This document shows positions 28,901 to 36,305 of a stretch of 64,000 nucleotides of DNA, in pieces. The translations under genes were made by a program, and so were the position numbers. Within the stretch, counting starts at the first letter, position 1. Each line of letters starts with the position of its first letter. The stretch covers positions 36,201-100,200 of the forward strand of contig JABDMH010000152.1 of the NCBI GenBank assembly GCA_013001595.1, read 5' to 3'. Origin of the DNA: Saprospiraceae bacterium (GTDB lineage: Bacteria > Bacteroidota > Bacteroidia > Chitinophagales > Saprospiraceae). The notes under the pieces were generated by a model that saw only the letters and a list, made by a program, of their open reading frames with translations, did not search any database and was not told where the DNA came from.

Positions 28901-29152
28901 TTTCGACCTAAAGAATTTTTGATCGATGATGGTCAGCTTGATATGGTCTCCGATCAAATCGTTGCATCATACAAAAAGATGAAGGATCATATCTTCGATG
29001 TTGATTGCGATCAAAGCCTTTGTACCTGGTGCAATTTCGTACGGAACGACTATGTGATATCTGAAGAGATTGCGGCAACAGTCGAATCCATCACTGATCG
29101 TGAGGATTCAACTGATACTTTTTTCCCACAGCAAATGGAACTCGATTTCTAA
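25973..29152 (+). CDS. UvrD/Rep-type helicase fused to a PD-(D/E)XK nuclease
   Basis: A 1059-residue superfamily 1A helicase. Motif I is AGPGTGKTQ, motif II VDEYQDT, motif III GDDDQAIFRFQGA, motif IV LTENYRS, motif V ITAHGAKGLEFTYVFV, motif VI RRLFYVAMTRAKQHL. The C-terminal 300 residues form a RecB-family nuclease (GRLDLIV and VIDFKTG) flanked by cysteines: TCPRSF upstream and CDQSLCTWC downstream, the layout of an AddB-type [4Fe-4S] staple. It probably acts in double-strand break processing or repair. No RecB, AddA or AddB partner is adjacent, so it may be a single-chain system. Confidence 0.88.
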   Translation: MIAENQSKIKTSDAFQRAYDSLNTAQKEAVEAIDGPLLVVAGPGTGKTQILALRIGNILAKTDTQPGNILCLTYTDAGAVAMRARLLKFIGPDAYRVQVHTYHSFCNKVIQEDQDVFSEYLELHHITDLEKAQMLRGFIDRLDHTNPLKRLRGNMYAEANRMDDLFSLMKRESWRPEFLLEAIEKEYNSIEKDPDNYYKITRQAYKVGDKKPNYHKKMKQMQLLAAAVEAFVPFQEMMHEAGRYDFDDMIHWVKTMFQEDEGFKSQYQERFLYVLVDEYQDTNGAQNEIIKLLCDFWERPNLFVVGDDDQAIFRFQGANISNLINLYRSYDPKVVVLTENYRSTQVILDHSGALIKNNAERITSQIPGIEKKLIAQSRIEAVHPSIRKYQNVVQEEAALFETLKHFHQRKVPLNEIAVIYRKHSHASNLVKALSQEGIPLSIKQRIDILSEPLVQNIEKILTYLHNQYERPGSEESLLFEMMHYRFFDLQPVDVAKLATYCWENRSMRKLRYAIQDENLLTDLSLKDPDSFLTFGALLTDLEKSIPHVTLQVLFERVLKKANVFREIMSGNHRTYQIQVIGTLFNHLKAECQRNPDLDLETFLDILVQMREMDIQLPMHSLVRAKDGINFITAHGAKGLEFTYVFVIGCNRRNWEKIWGGRRGYKLPSTIVDPGSESDAEDERRLFYVAMTRAKQHLHFSSFSEELNGMLREPSVFLTEMMEHTEIAIQDNHALEEQTINFYHHLINPRERNMPLIDHELIDKSLERFQMNATALDQYLTCPRSFYFERILRVPLASNQYLGFGNAVHDGLESIVRWANKGLEANAEKLVSLYQDAMRTYRPYFTKKQYENLLKHGELILPQYFAKFWPTWQQAEELIPELEIKDTEHRGVPVRGRLDLIVKQRDGFIKVIDFKTGNTDPNRRRKKLKKPEKLNELGGNYWRQMVFYKLLLRAHKDPALRMDIGEVNFVEPNDLGEFRPKEFLIDDGQLDMVSDQIVASYKKMKDHIFDVDCDQSLCTWCNFVRNDYVISEEIAATVESITDREDSTDTFFPQQMELDF

Positions 29153-29153
29153 G

Positions 29154-29690
29154 TTAAAACTTGTTTTTCCACATCATTGATTCCACTGGCCGAATGGTAC
29201 GCTCATTGTATTTGGCCGAGGGTTTGGTATGATATAGGCGCTCAATTTCACCTTCTACGGTAAAATAAATTAATTGACCGATGGGCATTCTGGCGTATAC
29301 CCTCACAGGTTGTACACAAGAAATCTCTAGAGTCCAGGTATTGCAAAAGCCTACATCCCCTTTGCCAGCAGTAGCATGGATATCGATGCCCAACCTGCCA
29401 ATACTCGACTTGCCCTCCAAGAAAGGCACAGTCTTGTGTGTTTCCGTATATTCTTGAGTCACACCCAGGTAAATACGACCCGGTTGTAACTCTAGTCCAT
29501 CAGCTGGTATAATTAACTCCTCCACCTGATTATGCTTCTTGGCATCCAAGACCAGTTCTTTGTATACTGCTAGGTACTTACTTAAATGTACATCATACGA
29601 ATTGGTGCCTAGGCAGTTGCGATCAAAGGGTTCAATCACGATGTCTCCACCCTCCAATTGAGCAAGTATTTCCTTGTCAGATAATATCAT
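29154..29690 (-). CDS. dcd: dCTP deaminase
   Basis: 178 residues of the dCTP deaminase/dUTPase trimer family, which supplies dUTP for thymidylate synthesis. The N-terminus MILSDKEILAQLEGGDIVIEP is typical, as are FLEGKSSIGRLGIDIHATAG (catalytic Glu and nucleotide site), GQLIYFTVEGEIERLY and the C-terminal SAKYNERTIRP. It converges with the helicase gene, with only one base between stops. Its own -7 box lies at 29710-29718. Confidence 0.92.
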   Translation of the reverse strand: MILSDKEILAQLEGGDIVIEPFDRNCLGTNSYDVHLSKYLAVYKELVLDAKKHNQVEELIIPADGLELQPGRIYLGVTQEYTETHKTVPFLEGKSSIGRLGIDIHATAGKGDVGFCNTWTLEISCVQPVRVYARMPIGQLIYFTVEGEIERLYHTKPSAKYNERTIRPVESMMWKNKF

Positions 29691-29709
29691 TCGTTAGCCT
29701 TGTTGGCTG

Positions 29710-29718
29710 GCAAATATA
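29710..29718 (-). promoter_or_regulatory. dcd promoter -7 box
   Basis: The minus strand reads TATATTTGC, a TAnnTTTG(C) match about 20 bases before the dcd ATG. It overlaps a small dyad (GCAAATA-TAGC-TATTTGC, 29710-29727) at the end of the preceding lipoprotein gene. Confidence 0.5.
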
Positions 29719-29719
29719 G

Positions 29720-30070
29720 CTATTTGCGTTCGACCTCTTCTGAGCCCTCTTGAGGATCGATGAGCAGTGGTGCTATCTCGATCGAATCCTTCTTGCGCTG
29801 AAAAGCCGGCATGTTTGGTTTGACCGGTTTGGGAGGTCTCTGCAATGAATCAAGTTTGACAAGAATGGGGTCTAACCGAATCAAACTATCCGCAGTCAAG
29901 CTGGCTTCTGTATGCATCTCCTGCCAGCATTTTTCTACCTCTATAGAGATGTAGGTTTGTAAACGCTCTTGGATCCTAGATGCGATGATTTGCTGAGCTA
30001 TGGCATCACGATCGTCGGTACAAGCTGATATTATAACCCCAAAGATCAATATTGAATAGAGCTCATTCAT
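29720..30070 (-). CDS. small lipoprotein in the two-component operon, hypothetical
   Basis: 116 residues. The lipobox ISAC places the acylated cysteine at residue 17. The mature part is helical and charged (AIAQQIIASRIQERLQTYISI), followed by a proline-rich segment (QRPPKPVKPNMPAFQRK) and a final ERK. I do not recognise a named family; the shape is that of small hypothetical proteins common in Bacteroidota. It overlaps the preceding lipoprotein gene by eight bases and is the last gene of the kinase-regulator operon. Confidence 0.65.
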   Translation of the reverse strand: MNELYSILIFGVIISACTDDRDAIAQQIIASRIQERLQTYISIEVEKCWQEMHTEASLTADSLIRLDPILVKLDSLQRPPKPVKPNMPAFQRKKDSIEIAPLLIDPQEGSEEVERK

Positions 30071-30314
30071 AACTTTTGATCATTTCCCGAACTTCAAAGA
30101 GTCTTTCTTCTATTAAGGAGTCAATCAAATTTTCGAAATGCAGATCTCTTAAATAAATACAGCTGTCGGAGAGACGCACCTGCCAAATCTTTCTGTCTTC
30201 CACGTAAAGAGAATCAATCAGCTTCAACTCTCCTGAATCCAAGAATACATCTCGTTGTCCGCAGCTAGTGCATACCACCATTACAGCAATAACAAGTTGT
30301 AGCCTCATGCCCAT
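30063..30314 (-). CDS. very small lipoprotein in the two-component operon, hypothetical
   Basis: About 83 residues from the ATG at 30314 (MGMRLQ); the frame is open farther upstream, but that part lies inside the response-regulator gene. The lipobox is VCTSC. The mature region is charged, with a repeated IDSL pattern (KLIDSLYV and NLIDSLIEE). It starts one base after the response-regulator stop and overlaps the next gene by eight bases. A role in sensing for the adjacent kinase is possible but is inference. Confidence 0.6.
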   Translation of the reverse strand: MGMRLQLVIAVMVVCTSCGQRDVFLDSGELKLIDSLYVEDRKIWQVRLSDSCIYLRDLHFENLIDSLIEERLFEVREMIKSYE

Positions 30315-30315
30315 G

Positions 30316-30996
30316 TTAATTGACCAATAGTTTAAATCCAACCCCATGGATATTTTCGATGTTAACATTAGGGTCCGAAGATAAATATTTACGCAACCGA
30401 CTAATGAATACATCTAAGCTCCTTCCCATAAAATAATCGTTCTCTCCCCAAATTGTCCGTAAGATGTGCGCTCGCTCACAAAGTTTATTCTGTTCTAGTA
30501 GGAGTAGCCGTAAGAGCTCACCCTCTCTTTGGGTAAGGGTTTTTTCTTCATTCCCACACAGCAAAATCAGGTTTTGATGATCGTATCTTGATTGACCAAA
30601 ATGAAACACAAGATGCTTCCCACTTGTGCTGATTTTACTGCGCTTGAGAAAGACATTGATTTTAAAGATGAGTTCTTCAATACTGAATGGCTTAACGATG
30701 TAGTCATCAGCCCCCATCATAAATCCATGTAACCGATCTTCCTTCATCGACTTAGCACTCAAGAAGAGAATGGGCACCTCAACACTATGCGCCCTAATCA
30801 TACTTGCTATTTCGAAGCCACTCATCCTAGGAAGCATGATGTCTAGTAGTGCCAGCTCGAACTCACACTTTTCGATTATGGCTAAGGCCTCAGTTCCACT
30901 TCGGAAATGAACTACCTCATATCCATGTTTCTCCAAGTTGTCCTTGGTGACATAGCTGAGGGTCTGGTCATCTTCTATGTAGAGTATCCGTGCCAT
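30316..30996 (-). CDS. OmpR-type response regulator
   Basis: 226 residues. The receiver domain (1-120) has the acidic pair in YIEDD, phospho-acceptor D52 in LLDIMLP, and the conserved Lys in LFLSAKS. The DNA-binding winged helix follows (about 130-225), with LTQREGELLRLLL, the WGENDYFMGRSLDVFISRLRKYL recognition region and the NIHGVGFKL hairpin. It abuts the kinase stop (TAGATG), so it is co-transcribed and almost certainly the cognate regulator. Confidence 0.93.
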   Translation of the reverse strand: MARILYIEDDQTLSYVTKDNLEKHGYEVVHFRSGTEALAIIEKCEFELALLDIMLPRMSGFEIASMIRAHSVEVPILFLSAKSMKEDRLHGFMMGADDYIVKPFSIEELIFKINVFLKRSKISTSGKHLVFHFGQSRYDHQNLILLCGNEEKTLTQREGELLRLLLLEQNKLCERAHILRTIWGENDYFMGRSLDVFISRLRKYLSSDPNVNIENIHGVGFKLLVN

Positions 30997-31785
30997 CTAT
31001 TTGGTCTTGATAATGATCTTCACTTGTGTTCCTTCACCAAGTTGGCTCGAGATGGCAAAAGTCCAACCATGCTGTTCAACCACATGCTTAATATAATGTA
31101 ATCCGAGTCCAAATCCCTTCGCGTCATGTCGGTCTCCATTCGGCACTCGATAGAACTGTTGTCCCACTCGTTTTAAATCATCACTCGATATTCCAATGCC
31201 ACTATCCTCCACAAAGAAGCAGATATCATCTCCCATTTGTGTGGTAGTGATCCTAACTTCTGGACTGTCACGACTGTACTTGATGGCATTATCGATTAAT
31301 CCATGAATAACATTACTGAGATGCAAGCGATCCGCAACAATCGCTGTGGCCTTAGCTGACAGTTGTAGATTTAAGTAGACATTTTCCTCAACAATCCTAA
31401 CGTGGAGTTGATTGGCAATGTGGGTGATTACTTCATGTAGGTCCAGCTGATCAAAATTCAGTTTCAAGTCCGAATTTTGCATGGATGCAATTTGCAGAAC
31501 ACGCTCAATCTGTTGTGTCAAGCGGGCCGCTTGATCACTTATGATGCTTGCGTATTTGCGCAATCGCTCGTCAGAATGCACTGCCCGATTAGTTTCTAAC
31601 ACTTTTGCACTAATTTGAATACTGGTAAGGGGAGTCTTGAATTCATGCGTCATGTTGTTGATAAAGGCCTTTTGCAGCTCCGATAGTCTACGTTGCCTAA
31701 GTATTCCATATGTGGCATATGCAAAAAATACAATGGCTAAGAATAAGATGGCAGTGAATAAAAAAGGTATCCATAGGTTCACCAC
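30997..31785 (-). CDS. sensor histidine kinase, N-terminally truncated
   Basis: 262 residues. A transmembrane helix lies at about 5-27, then the dimerisation helix with H47 in FINNMTHEFKTPLTSI, the N box LIDNAIKYS, G1 EDSGIGIS and G2 GFGLGLHY. The catalytic core is complete. Relatives normally have an N-terminal membrane helix and a periplasmic domain before this helix; here the frame opens only at GTG 31785 (or 31782), directly after a stop at 31786-31788, where DUF1573-like sequence of the opposite strand begins. It appears to have lost its sensor part. It may still dimerise and respond to membrane state. Confidence 0.85.
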   Translation of the reverse strand: MVNLWIPFLFTAILFLAIVFFAYATYGILRQRRLSELQKAFINNMTHEFKTPLTSIQISAKVLETNRAVHSDERLRKYASIISDQAARLTQQIERVLQIASMQNSDLKLNFDQLDLHEVITHIANQLHVRIVEENVYLNLQLSAKATAIVADRLHLSNVIHGLIDNAIKYSRDSPEVRITTTQMGDDICFFVEDSGIGISSDDLKRVGQQFYRVPNGDRHDAKGFGLGLHYIKHVVEQHGWTFAISSQLGEGTQVKIIIKTK

Positions 31786-31939
31786 CTACGACAAGAAACC
31801 AATCGCACCTGGCAAAACAACTGAAATCCGTACTACTTACAATCCCAAGGGGCTTGGCAGCTTCAAGAAGACGGTATCAGTGCATACCAACCTTGGTGAC
31901 AAACCCACCATATTAACGCTGACGGGTGGGGTGAAGTAG
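31781..31939 (+). pseudogene. C-terminal fragment of a DUF1573 protein
   Basis: The plus frame encodes TTYDKKPIAPGKTTEIRTTY, then NPKGLGSFKKTVSVHTNLGD and ILTLTGGVK, the typical last 50 residues of a DUF1573 protein (an Ig-like beta sandwich of exported Bacteroidota proteins), followed by a stop at 31937. Upstream of about 31781 the same frame runs into antisense kinase sequence, so the signal peptide and first half are missing. No start can be assigned. It is either a gene remnant left by a rearrangement or an assembly join. Confidence 0.7.
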
Positions 31940-31953
31940 GCAATACCCAAATT

Positions 31954-32046
31954 TCAAGGAGTGGTGGTATCCACAGTCTCAGCTCCACAAACTTGACAGA
32001 TGGCACCACTCCCTTTTTGGGCAAACATCTCATGCCGCAGACCCAT
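31954..32046 (-). CDS. possible 30-residue CxxC mini-protein
   Basis: A short ORF from the ATG at 32046, preceded in frame by a stop, encodes a basic N-terminus and GAICQVCGAE, a single CxxC knuckle. There is no clear promoter. It could be chance, or a remnant of a zinc-binding protein lost in the adjacent rearrangement. Confidence 0.2.
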   Translation of the reverse strand: MGLRHEMFAQKGSGAICQVCGAETVDTTTP

Positions 32047-32079
32047 CGCTATGCGATTTTAGCCGGGATGAGATTTGGT

Positions 32080-32088
32080 TATCTTTGC
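32080..32088 (+). promoter_or_regulatory. promoter -7 box of the DUF4271-hemD-nudix unit
   Basis: TATCTTTGC is an exact TAnnTTTG(C) match, with a near-consensus T-rich -33 region about 20 bases upstream. The predicted leader before the ATG at 32106 is about ten bases. Confidence 0.55.
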
Positions 32089-32105
32089 GCTCTTTAGGTC
32101 TGCCT

Positions 32106-33191
32106 ATGGAGAAGCTTTTCATACTGCTGGTGCCTTTTTTACTCACCACCCATGCCTGGTCTCAGTCCGATTCGACAAAGAATCCATTTGATATCGTTGG
32201 CAGGGATAGCAGCATAAAGACAGTAATCGTTCAATCGGTCGACCCCAATCAACCCCAAGATTCAGGCAAATTCGAAGCTGATACCCTACAGCTAGACTTG
32301 CCCAATGTGCAAGCAGATGATTCAGTTACACTGGGACTTGATAATACTTCAGCGGACAGCATTGACTCACTGGCGTCAATCTCAGATTCAGTTCAGAGTG
32401 TTGCCGATGACAATCTGCGAGTTGATCACGATGATCAACAACTCATTGCCTCTGAAGATGAGCTTCTGGTCCAGCAGGATTCCAGTAGTCCCATAATCGA
32501 GGAAATCCGTGACCTCTCGGATAATATTGCTGAACTAAAGGTTTCCAATCAAAACATCCTTATAATATTCACGGTGCTTAGTTTACTGCTTTTGGCGGCA
32601 TTGCTGGCTATGAATCGTACGATGATCAATAAATCCTATAGAGCCATTGCCAATGACAACTACCTAAGGTTTTTATTTCGAGAATACAAGAGTATGCCTT
32701 GGTTGTATTGGCTGTTCTACCTTCTCTTCAGTCTCAATTTGGGGTTTTTTCTCTATATGCTATCATCCCGCTGGAATCTACCTTACGAACCTACGGTACT
32801 GCTTTTATTAGGCTGCATAGTTATTGTCATTGTGATTTACCTGACTAAGCAAATTGTCTTGCAGATCCTAAGTGCAACCTTTCCAGTGGAAAAGGAAGCA
32901 CAACTATATGGATTTGTAACGATGCTGATTAATAACCTACTCGGACTAATCTTAGTACCCATAAATCTACTGGTGGCATTTGCTCCTCCAGAGGTCTCAA
33001 AATGGGCACTATGGTTTGGAATAGCTGCAATCGTAATATTCTATTTCTTTCGCCAGTTAAAGGGTCTGTTCATCTCAGGTAAGTTCATCGCTTCTTATCA
33101 GTTTCATTTTTTTCTATATCTTTGCACCGCCGAAATTGCGCCGTTACTCATCTTAGGTAAGCTTGCCGTGGTGAATTTTGGATTTCATTGA
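32106..33191 (+). CDS. DUF4271 domain membrane protein
   Basis: About 361 residues from the ATG at 32106, where the signal peptide MEKLFILLVPFLLTTHAWSQ begins; the frame extends upstream to 32085. After a Ser/Asp-rich extracytoplasmic linker (about 25-145) come six to seven transmembrane helices in the DUF4271 region (about 155-360). The gene pair DUF4271 plus uroporphyrinogen-III synthase recurs in Bacteroidota, so a link to heme synthesis or membrane assembly is possible, but the function is unknown. Confidence 0.75.
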   Translation: MEKLFILLVPFLLTTHAWSQSDSTKNPFDIVGRDSSIKTVIVQSVDPNQPQDSGKFEADTLQLDLPNVQADDSVTLGLDNTSADSIDSLASISDSVQSVADDNLRVDHDDQQLIASEDELLVQQDSSSPIIEEIRDLSDNIAELKVSNQNILIIFTVLSLLLLAALLAMNRTMINKSYRAIANDNYLRFLFREYKSMPWLYWLFYLLFSLNLGFFLYMLSSRWNLPYEPTVLLLLGCIVIVIVIYLTKQIVLQILSATFPVEKEAQLYGFVTMLINNLLGLILVPINLLVAFAPPEVSKWALWFGIAAIVIFYFFRQLKGLFISGKFIASYQFHFFLYLCTAEIAPLLILGKLAVVNFGFH

Positions 33192-33213
33192 TTCGTTTAT
33201 CAAAATGAGTTGA

Positions 33214-33987
33214 ATGTCGTCATCTAACGCAGAAGCAAAGAAGTATAAAGAGGTCAAGACGATTCTTATTTCTCAGCCTAAACCAGAAAGATCACCTTAT
33301 CGGCAGCTGGAGAATAAATACGGTATCAAGATAGACTACCGACCATTCATTCATGTAGAGCCAGTGACAGAGAAAGAATTTAGGAAGACCCGCATAAGGC
33401 CAGATCAATTTAGTGCGGTTATACTCACCAGCAGAAATGCCATTCAGCATTTCTTTCGTATGTGTGAAGAAATGCGCATTGAGATGTCGCAAGACACCAA
33501 GTACTTCTGTTTGTCTGAGGCTGTAGCCCACTATCTTCAGAAATTCATCATCTATAGAAAGAGGAAAGTCTTTGTTGGAAAACGACATATTGAAGACTTA
33601 TCTACGGCCTTAAATAAGCACCGAGCCAACGAGAAATTTCTGCTGCCCTGCTCCAATTTAGGCAGTAAACCCGTGGTAAAGTACCTTAGCGAAAATGAGT
33701 TCGATTTTCAAGAAGCTATGATGTATCGCACCGTTAGTAGTGATCTTTCTGATCTTCGGGACATTTTTTACGATGTTCTTGTGTTCTTTAGTCCTCTGGG
33801 CATCAAATCCTTATATGAGAATTTTCCAGATTTTAAGCAAAATGAAACACGCATAGCCGTTTTTGGAAACAGCACCTTGGCAGCAGTCAAAGAAAGGGGC
33901 CTGACCATAAACATACATGCACCTGCACCGGAAACACCCTCAATGACCATGGCTCTGGAAAAGTATATAATGGAAGCCAATAAGTGA
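33214..33987 (+). CDS. hemD: uroporphyrinogen-III synthase family protein
   Basis: 257 residues of the HemD fold, which closes hydroxymethylbilane to uroporphyrinogen III with ring-D inversion. Sequence is diverse in this family; recognisable blocks are TILISQPKPERS at the N-terminus, FSAVILTSRNAIQHFF, VLVFFSPLGIKSL and RIAVFGNSTLAAVKERGL. It follows DUF4271 by 22 bases. An extended N-terminus (about 15 residues) precedes the domain. No other heme genes are in the window. Confidence 0.8.
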   Translation: MSSSNAEAKKYKEVKTILISQPKPERSPYRQLENKYGIKIDYRPFIHVEPVTEKEFRKTRIRPDQFSAVILTSRNAIQHFFRMCEEMRIEMSQDTKYFCLSEAVAHYLQKFIIYRKRKVFVGKRHIEDLSTALNKHRANEKFLLPCSNLGSKPVVKYLSENEFDFQEAMMYRTVSSDLSDLRDIFYDVLVFFSPLGIKSLYENFPDFKQNETRIAVFGNSTLAAVKERGLTINIHAPAPETPSMTMALEKYIMEANK

Positions 33988-33988
33988 T

Positions 33989-34627
33989 TTGCACAGCGAT
34001 TCCCTAAGAAGTTATACTGATTTTCTGCGAAAACGTCTGCTCAAGCCCCTGCCTGGTATGGTAGCTCAGCGTGCCATGGTACCTCATGCTGGGAGACTTA
34101 ATCCTTCAATCCCTAGACATCCCAAAGAAGCGGCCATCTTGATTTTGCTCTTCCCTTCTGAAGGTCAAATCCAGACTGTCTTCATCAGTAGAGCTCGCCA
34201 TGACTCCGACGTGCATAGTGGTCAGATTTCTTTCCCGGGTGGTCAACTCGAATCTGGTGATGCAGATCATGAAGCATGTGCACGCCGCGAAACTCATGAA
34301 GAAATCGGAGTTAAAATTCCAAAAAAGCATTTGATCGGAAGGTTGTCCCCCCTATATATACCTGTCAGCAATTTCCTGGTCACCCCTATCATGGCATCCA
34401 TCCCATACACCCCACAGTTCATTCCTGAACGAAAAGAAGTACAATCCATAGTTCCAACCCCGCTAGCTCACTTATTAGATGTGAACACCATGGCAGTCAA
34501 GGATATGACTATATCCTCGGGTCAAAAAGTGCCAAATGTTCCCTTCTACCAGGTCGATGAACACAAAATCTGGGGCGCCACGGCAATGATCCTCAGTGAG
34601 TGTCTCTATTTGATGAGAGAACTGTAA
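33989..34627 (+). CDS. NUDIX hydrolase, CoA pyrophosphatase-like
   Basis: 212 residues. The complete nudix box is GGQLESGDADHEACARRETHEEIGV (with GQ, RETxEE and G). The preceding FISRARHDSDVHSGQISFPGG is the UPF0035/CoA-pyrophosphatase signature, so hydrolysis of CoA or its derivatives to 3'-phosphoADP and phosphopantetheine is likely. The start is probably the TTG at 33989, two bases after the hemD stop; the next in-frame ATG would remove 22 residues. Confidence 0.85.
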   Translation: MHSDSLRSYTDFLRKRLLKPLPGMVAQRAMVPHAGRLNPSIPRHPKEAAILILLFPSEGQIQTVFISRARHDSDVHSGQISFPGGQLESGDADHEACARRETHEEIGVKIPKKHLIGRLSPLYIPVSNFLVTPIMASIPYTPQFIPERKEVQSIVPTPLAHLLDVNTMAVKDMTISSGQKVPNVPFYQVDEHKIWGATAMILSECLYLMREL

Positions 34628-34960
34628 GAGTACCTTCCGAATACCCATGCACGAGCTCAGCAACATTTCTACCGAAATTTTTGAAGCGATTCTCTTCGAT
34701 TTATGGTTCGTTTGTACTCACACAATGTAGCTCCGGATAACCTGCCCGGCCCAAATGGTGGCCTCCGGACGGGACTCCTCGGACTGCCTATTTCAATCGA
34801 AAATCAATCATTTTGAGCGCCAGGCAGAGTGCTCGGAGGTACCCACTATGTGAATCCACCATTTTGCCATTAAATGGTTTTGACCGAAGGTGGATACCTC
34901 TTAACAGTGCATTAAGATGATTTCATTTGGCCGTGTGGTCTTTTTACTAAACCACCTGTC
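34628..34960. other. intergenic stretch with short GC-rich inverted repeats
   Basis: No ORF or RNA gene can be supported. The middle part (about 34730-34860) is GC-rich compared with its surroundings and holds short inverted segments (GGCC pairs, CTGCCT/AGGCAG, TCCACC/GGTGGA at about 34856-34894). It could be a decayed repeat element. A small GTGGT/ACCAC hairpin lies just before the next ATG. Confidence 0.4.
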
Positions 34961-36148
34961 ATGAAAACAACTTATCTACTTTGTTTTGTATCCCTTATCA
35001 CATTCCTTAGCTGCAAATCAGTCCAGTCTTTGATAGATTCTGGTGACTTTGATGCAGCTCTCCAGCGAGCATCTCGCAAAGCCATGGGTGAAAAGGCCAT
35101 CAAGAAAGCGTACGTGGTGGCTATCGAAGAAGCTTTTGCTAAAGCCATGTCTCGAGATTTGCGTCATATCGAGAGATTGAAAAGTACAAATCGCGCTAAA
35201 GAATATGCTGAAATACTGCAAACGTTCGATCGCATTCGATGGAGGCAAGATCGCCTCCGGGCACTCCTACCCCTTCGATCCAAGGAAGGCTATCTGGCGA
35301 AATTCTCCTTTACTGATACTGGTGAAGATGCGCATCAGGCTCTTCAAACTTACCTAGGACTCACGTACAACGAGGCCTTGAGTATGCTGCAGATAGGTAG
35401 GCAGGGATATAAGGAGTCTGCTCAAATTGCATATGCAATGTTTAGTAAGTTGTGGGAGTACACATCCGCATTCAAAGATGCCAAGCGACTCCAAGCCGAA
35501 GCCTACGCACTGGGACATATTGAGATCGGTATTGCGGTGAAGAATCAAACGAACCTGCATCTCTCCAATCACTTGGTACAAACTTTATTGGAAAGTGCTT
35601 CTGCTGATAGAAAATGGATTCGCTTTCATCAGATGGAAGCAAAACCTCATGCAATGGATCACTACGTGACCATTGAGCTGCAGCAGTTTGATGTCGGTCC
35701 CGAACAATGGTACGAGCGACAATCTGTAGACGAAAGCGAGATCGAAGCAGGATTTGAATATGAGTTAGATAAAAGCGGTAATGTAATGAAGGATTCACTA
35801 GGCAATGACATTAAGCATCAGCTTTGGCAGAGGATAGCGGCCAACGTTATGGAGATTCATCAAAGAAAGGCATCCACCTTGTTTGCTGTGATGAGATGTA
35901 GAGATCGAGATTATGTACTTATCGAGGAAACTCCCATTGAGTCATCATCGGTGTTTGAACACTTCTCTACCACCTACGCAGGAGATCCAAGGGCCTTAAG
36001 TAGGCATTCACGCAAGTTTCTTGATAACACTCCCCTGGCGTACCCTACAGCTGAGGAGTTATTTGAAGAATCTATTCTAAACCTGTCATTAATCTTGAAA
36101 CAGAAGTCCGAACATTCGCACTACCGATCAGCCGTAGCCATGCACTAA
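34961..36148 (+). CDS. lipoprotein, hypothetical, helical repeat-like
   Basis: 395 residues with a lipoprotein signal (LLCFVSLITFLSC, lipobox cysteine at 19). The first half is helical with a TPR-like spacing (SGDFDAALQRASRKAMGEKAIKKAYV, EEAFAKAMSRD, KEYAEILQTFDRI). The second half is a mixed domain with ITIEL-type strands. I do not recognise a named family; similar-sized lipoproteins are common in Bacteroidota. A chaperone or assembly role is possible. Confidence 0.65.
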   Translation: MKTTYLLCFVSLITFLSCKSVQSLIDSGDFDAALQRASRKAMGEKAIKKAYVVAIEEAFAKAMSRDLRHIERLKSTNRAKEYAEILQTFDRIRWRQDRLRALLPLRSKEGYLAKFSFTDTGEDAHQALQTYLGLTYNEALSMLQIGRQGYKESAQIAYAMFSKLWEYTSAFKDAKRLQAEAYALGHIEIGIAVKNQTNLHLSNHLVQTLLESASADRKWIRFHQMEAKPHAMDHYVTIELQQFDVGPEQWYERQSVDESEIEAGFEYELDKSGNVMKDSLGNDIKHQLWQRIAANVMEIHQRKASTLFAVMRCRDRDYVLIEETPIESSSVFEHFSTTYAGDPRALSRHSRKFLDNTPLAYPTAEELFEESILNLSLILKQKSEHSHYRSAVAMH

Positions 36149-36201
36149 TGATGTCCAATTTAATATAGTGAAGTCGACAATATGCCGGATCAATTAAAAG
36201 T

Positions 36202-36210
36202 TATCTTTGC
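36202..36210 (+). promoter_or_regulatory. promoter -7 box of the DUF1080 gene
   Basis: TATCTTTGC is an exact TAnnTTTG(C) match. The leader of about 90 bases contains a 13-codon ORF (36250-36291), which may be chance. Confidence 0.55.
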
Positions 36211-36305
36211 GCACGTTTTTGAAGACCAAACTATCTAAGTGATTTGGTCATGAAATATCTAATGGGATCACAGAGTAGGGAGCACTCCTGACAATAATCA
36301 ATCTT

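Noticed and set aside
34856..34894. Possible tRNA-like fold (TCCACC/GGTGGA)
   Set aside because: No T-loop GTTCRA, no anticodon stem of correct spacing.
36250..36291. 13-codon ORF in the leader of the DUF1080 gene
   Set aside because: Too short, no sequence character, no spacing signal; kept only as a remark.
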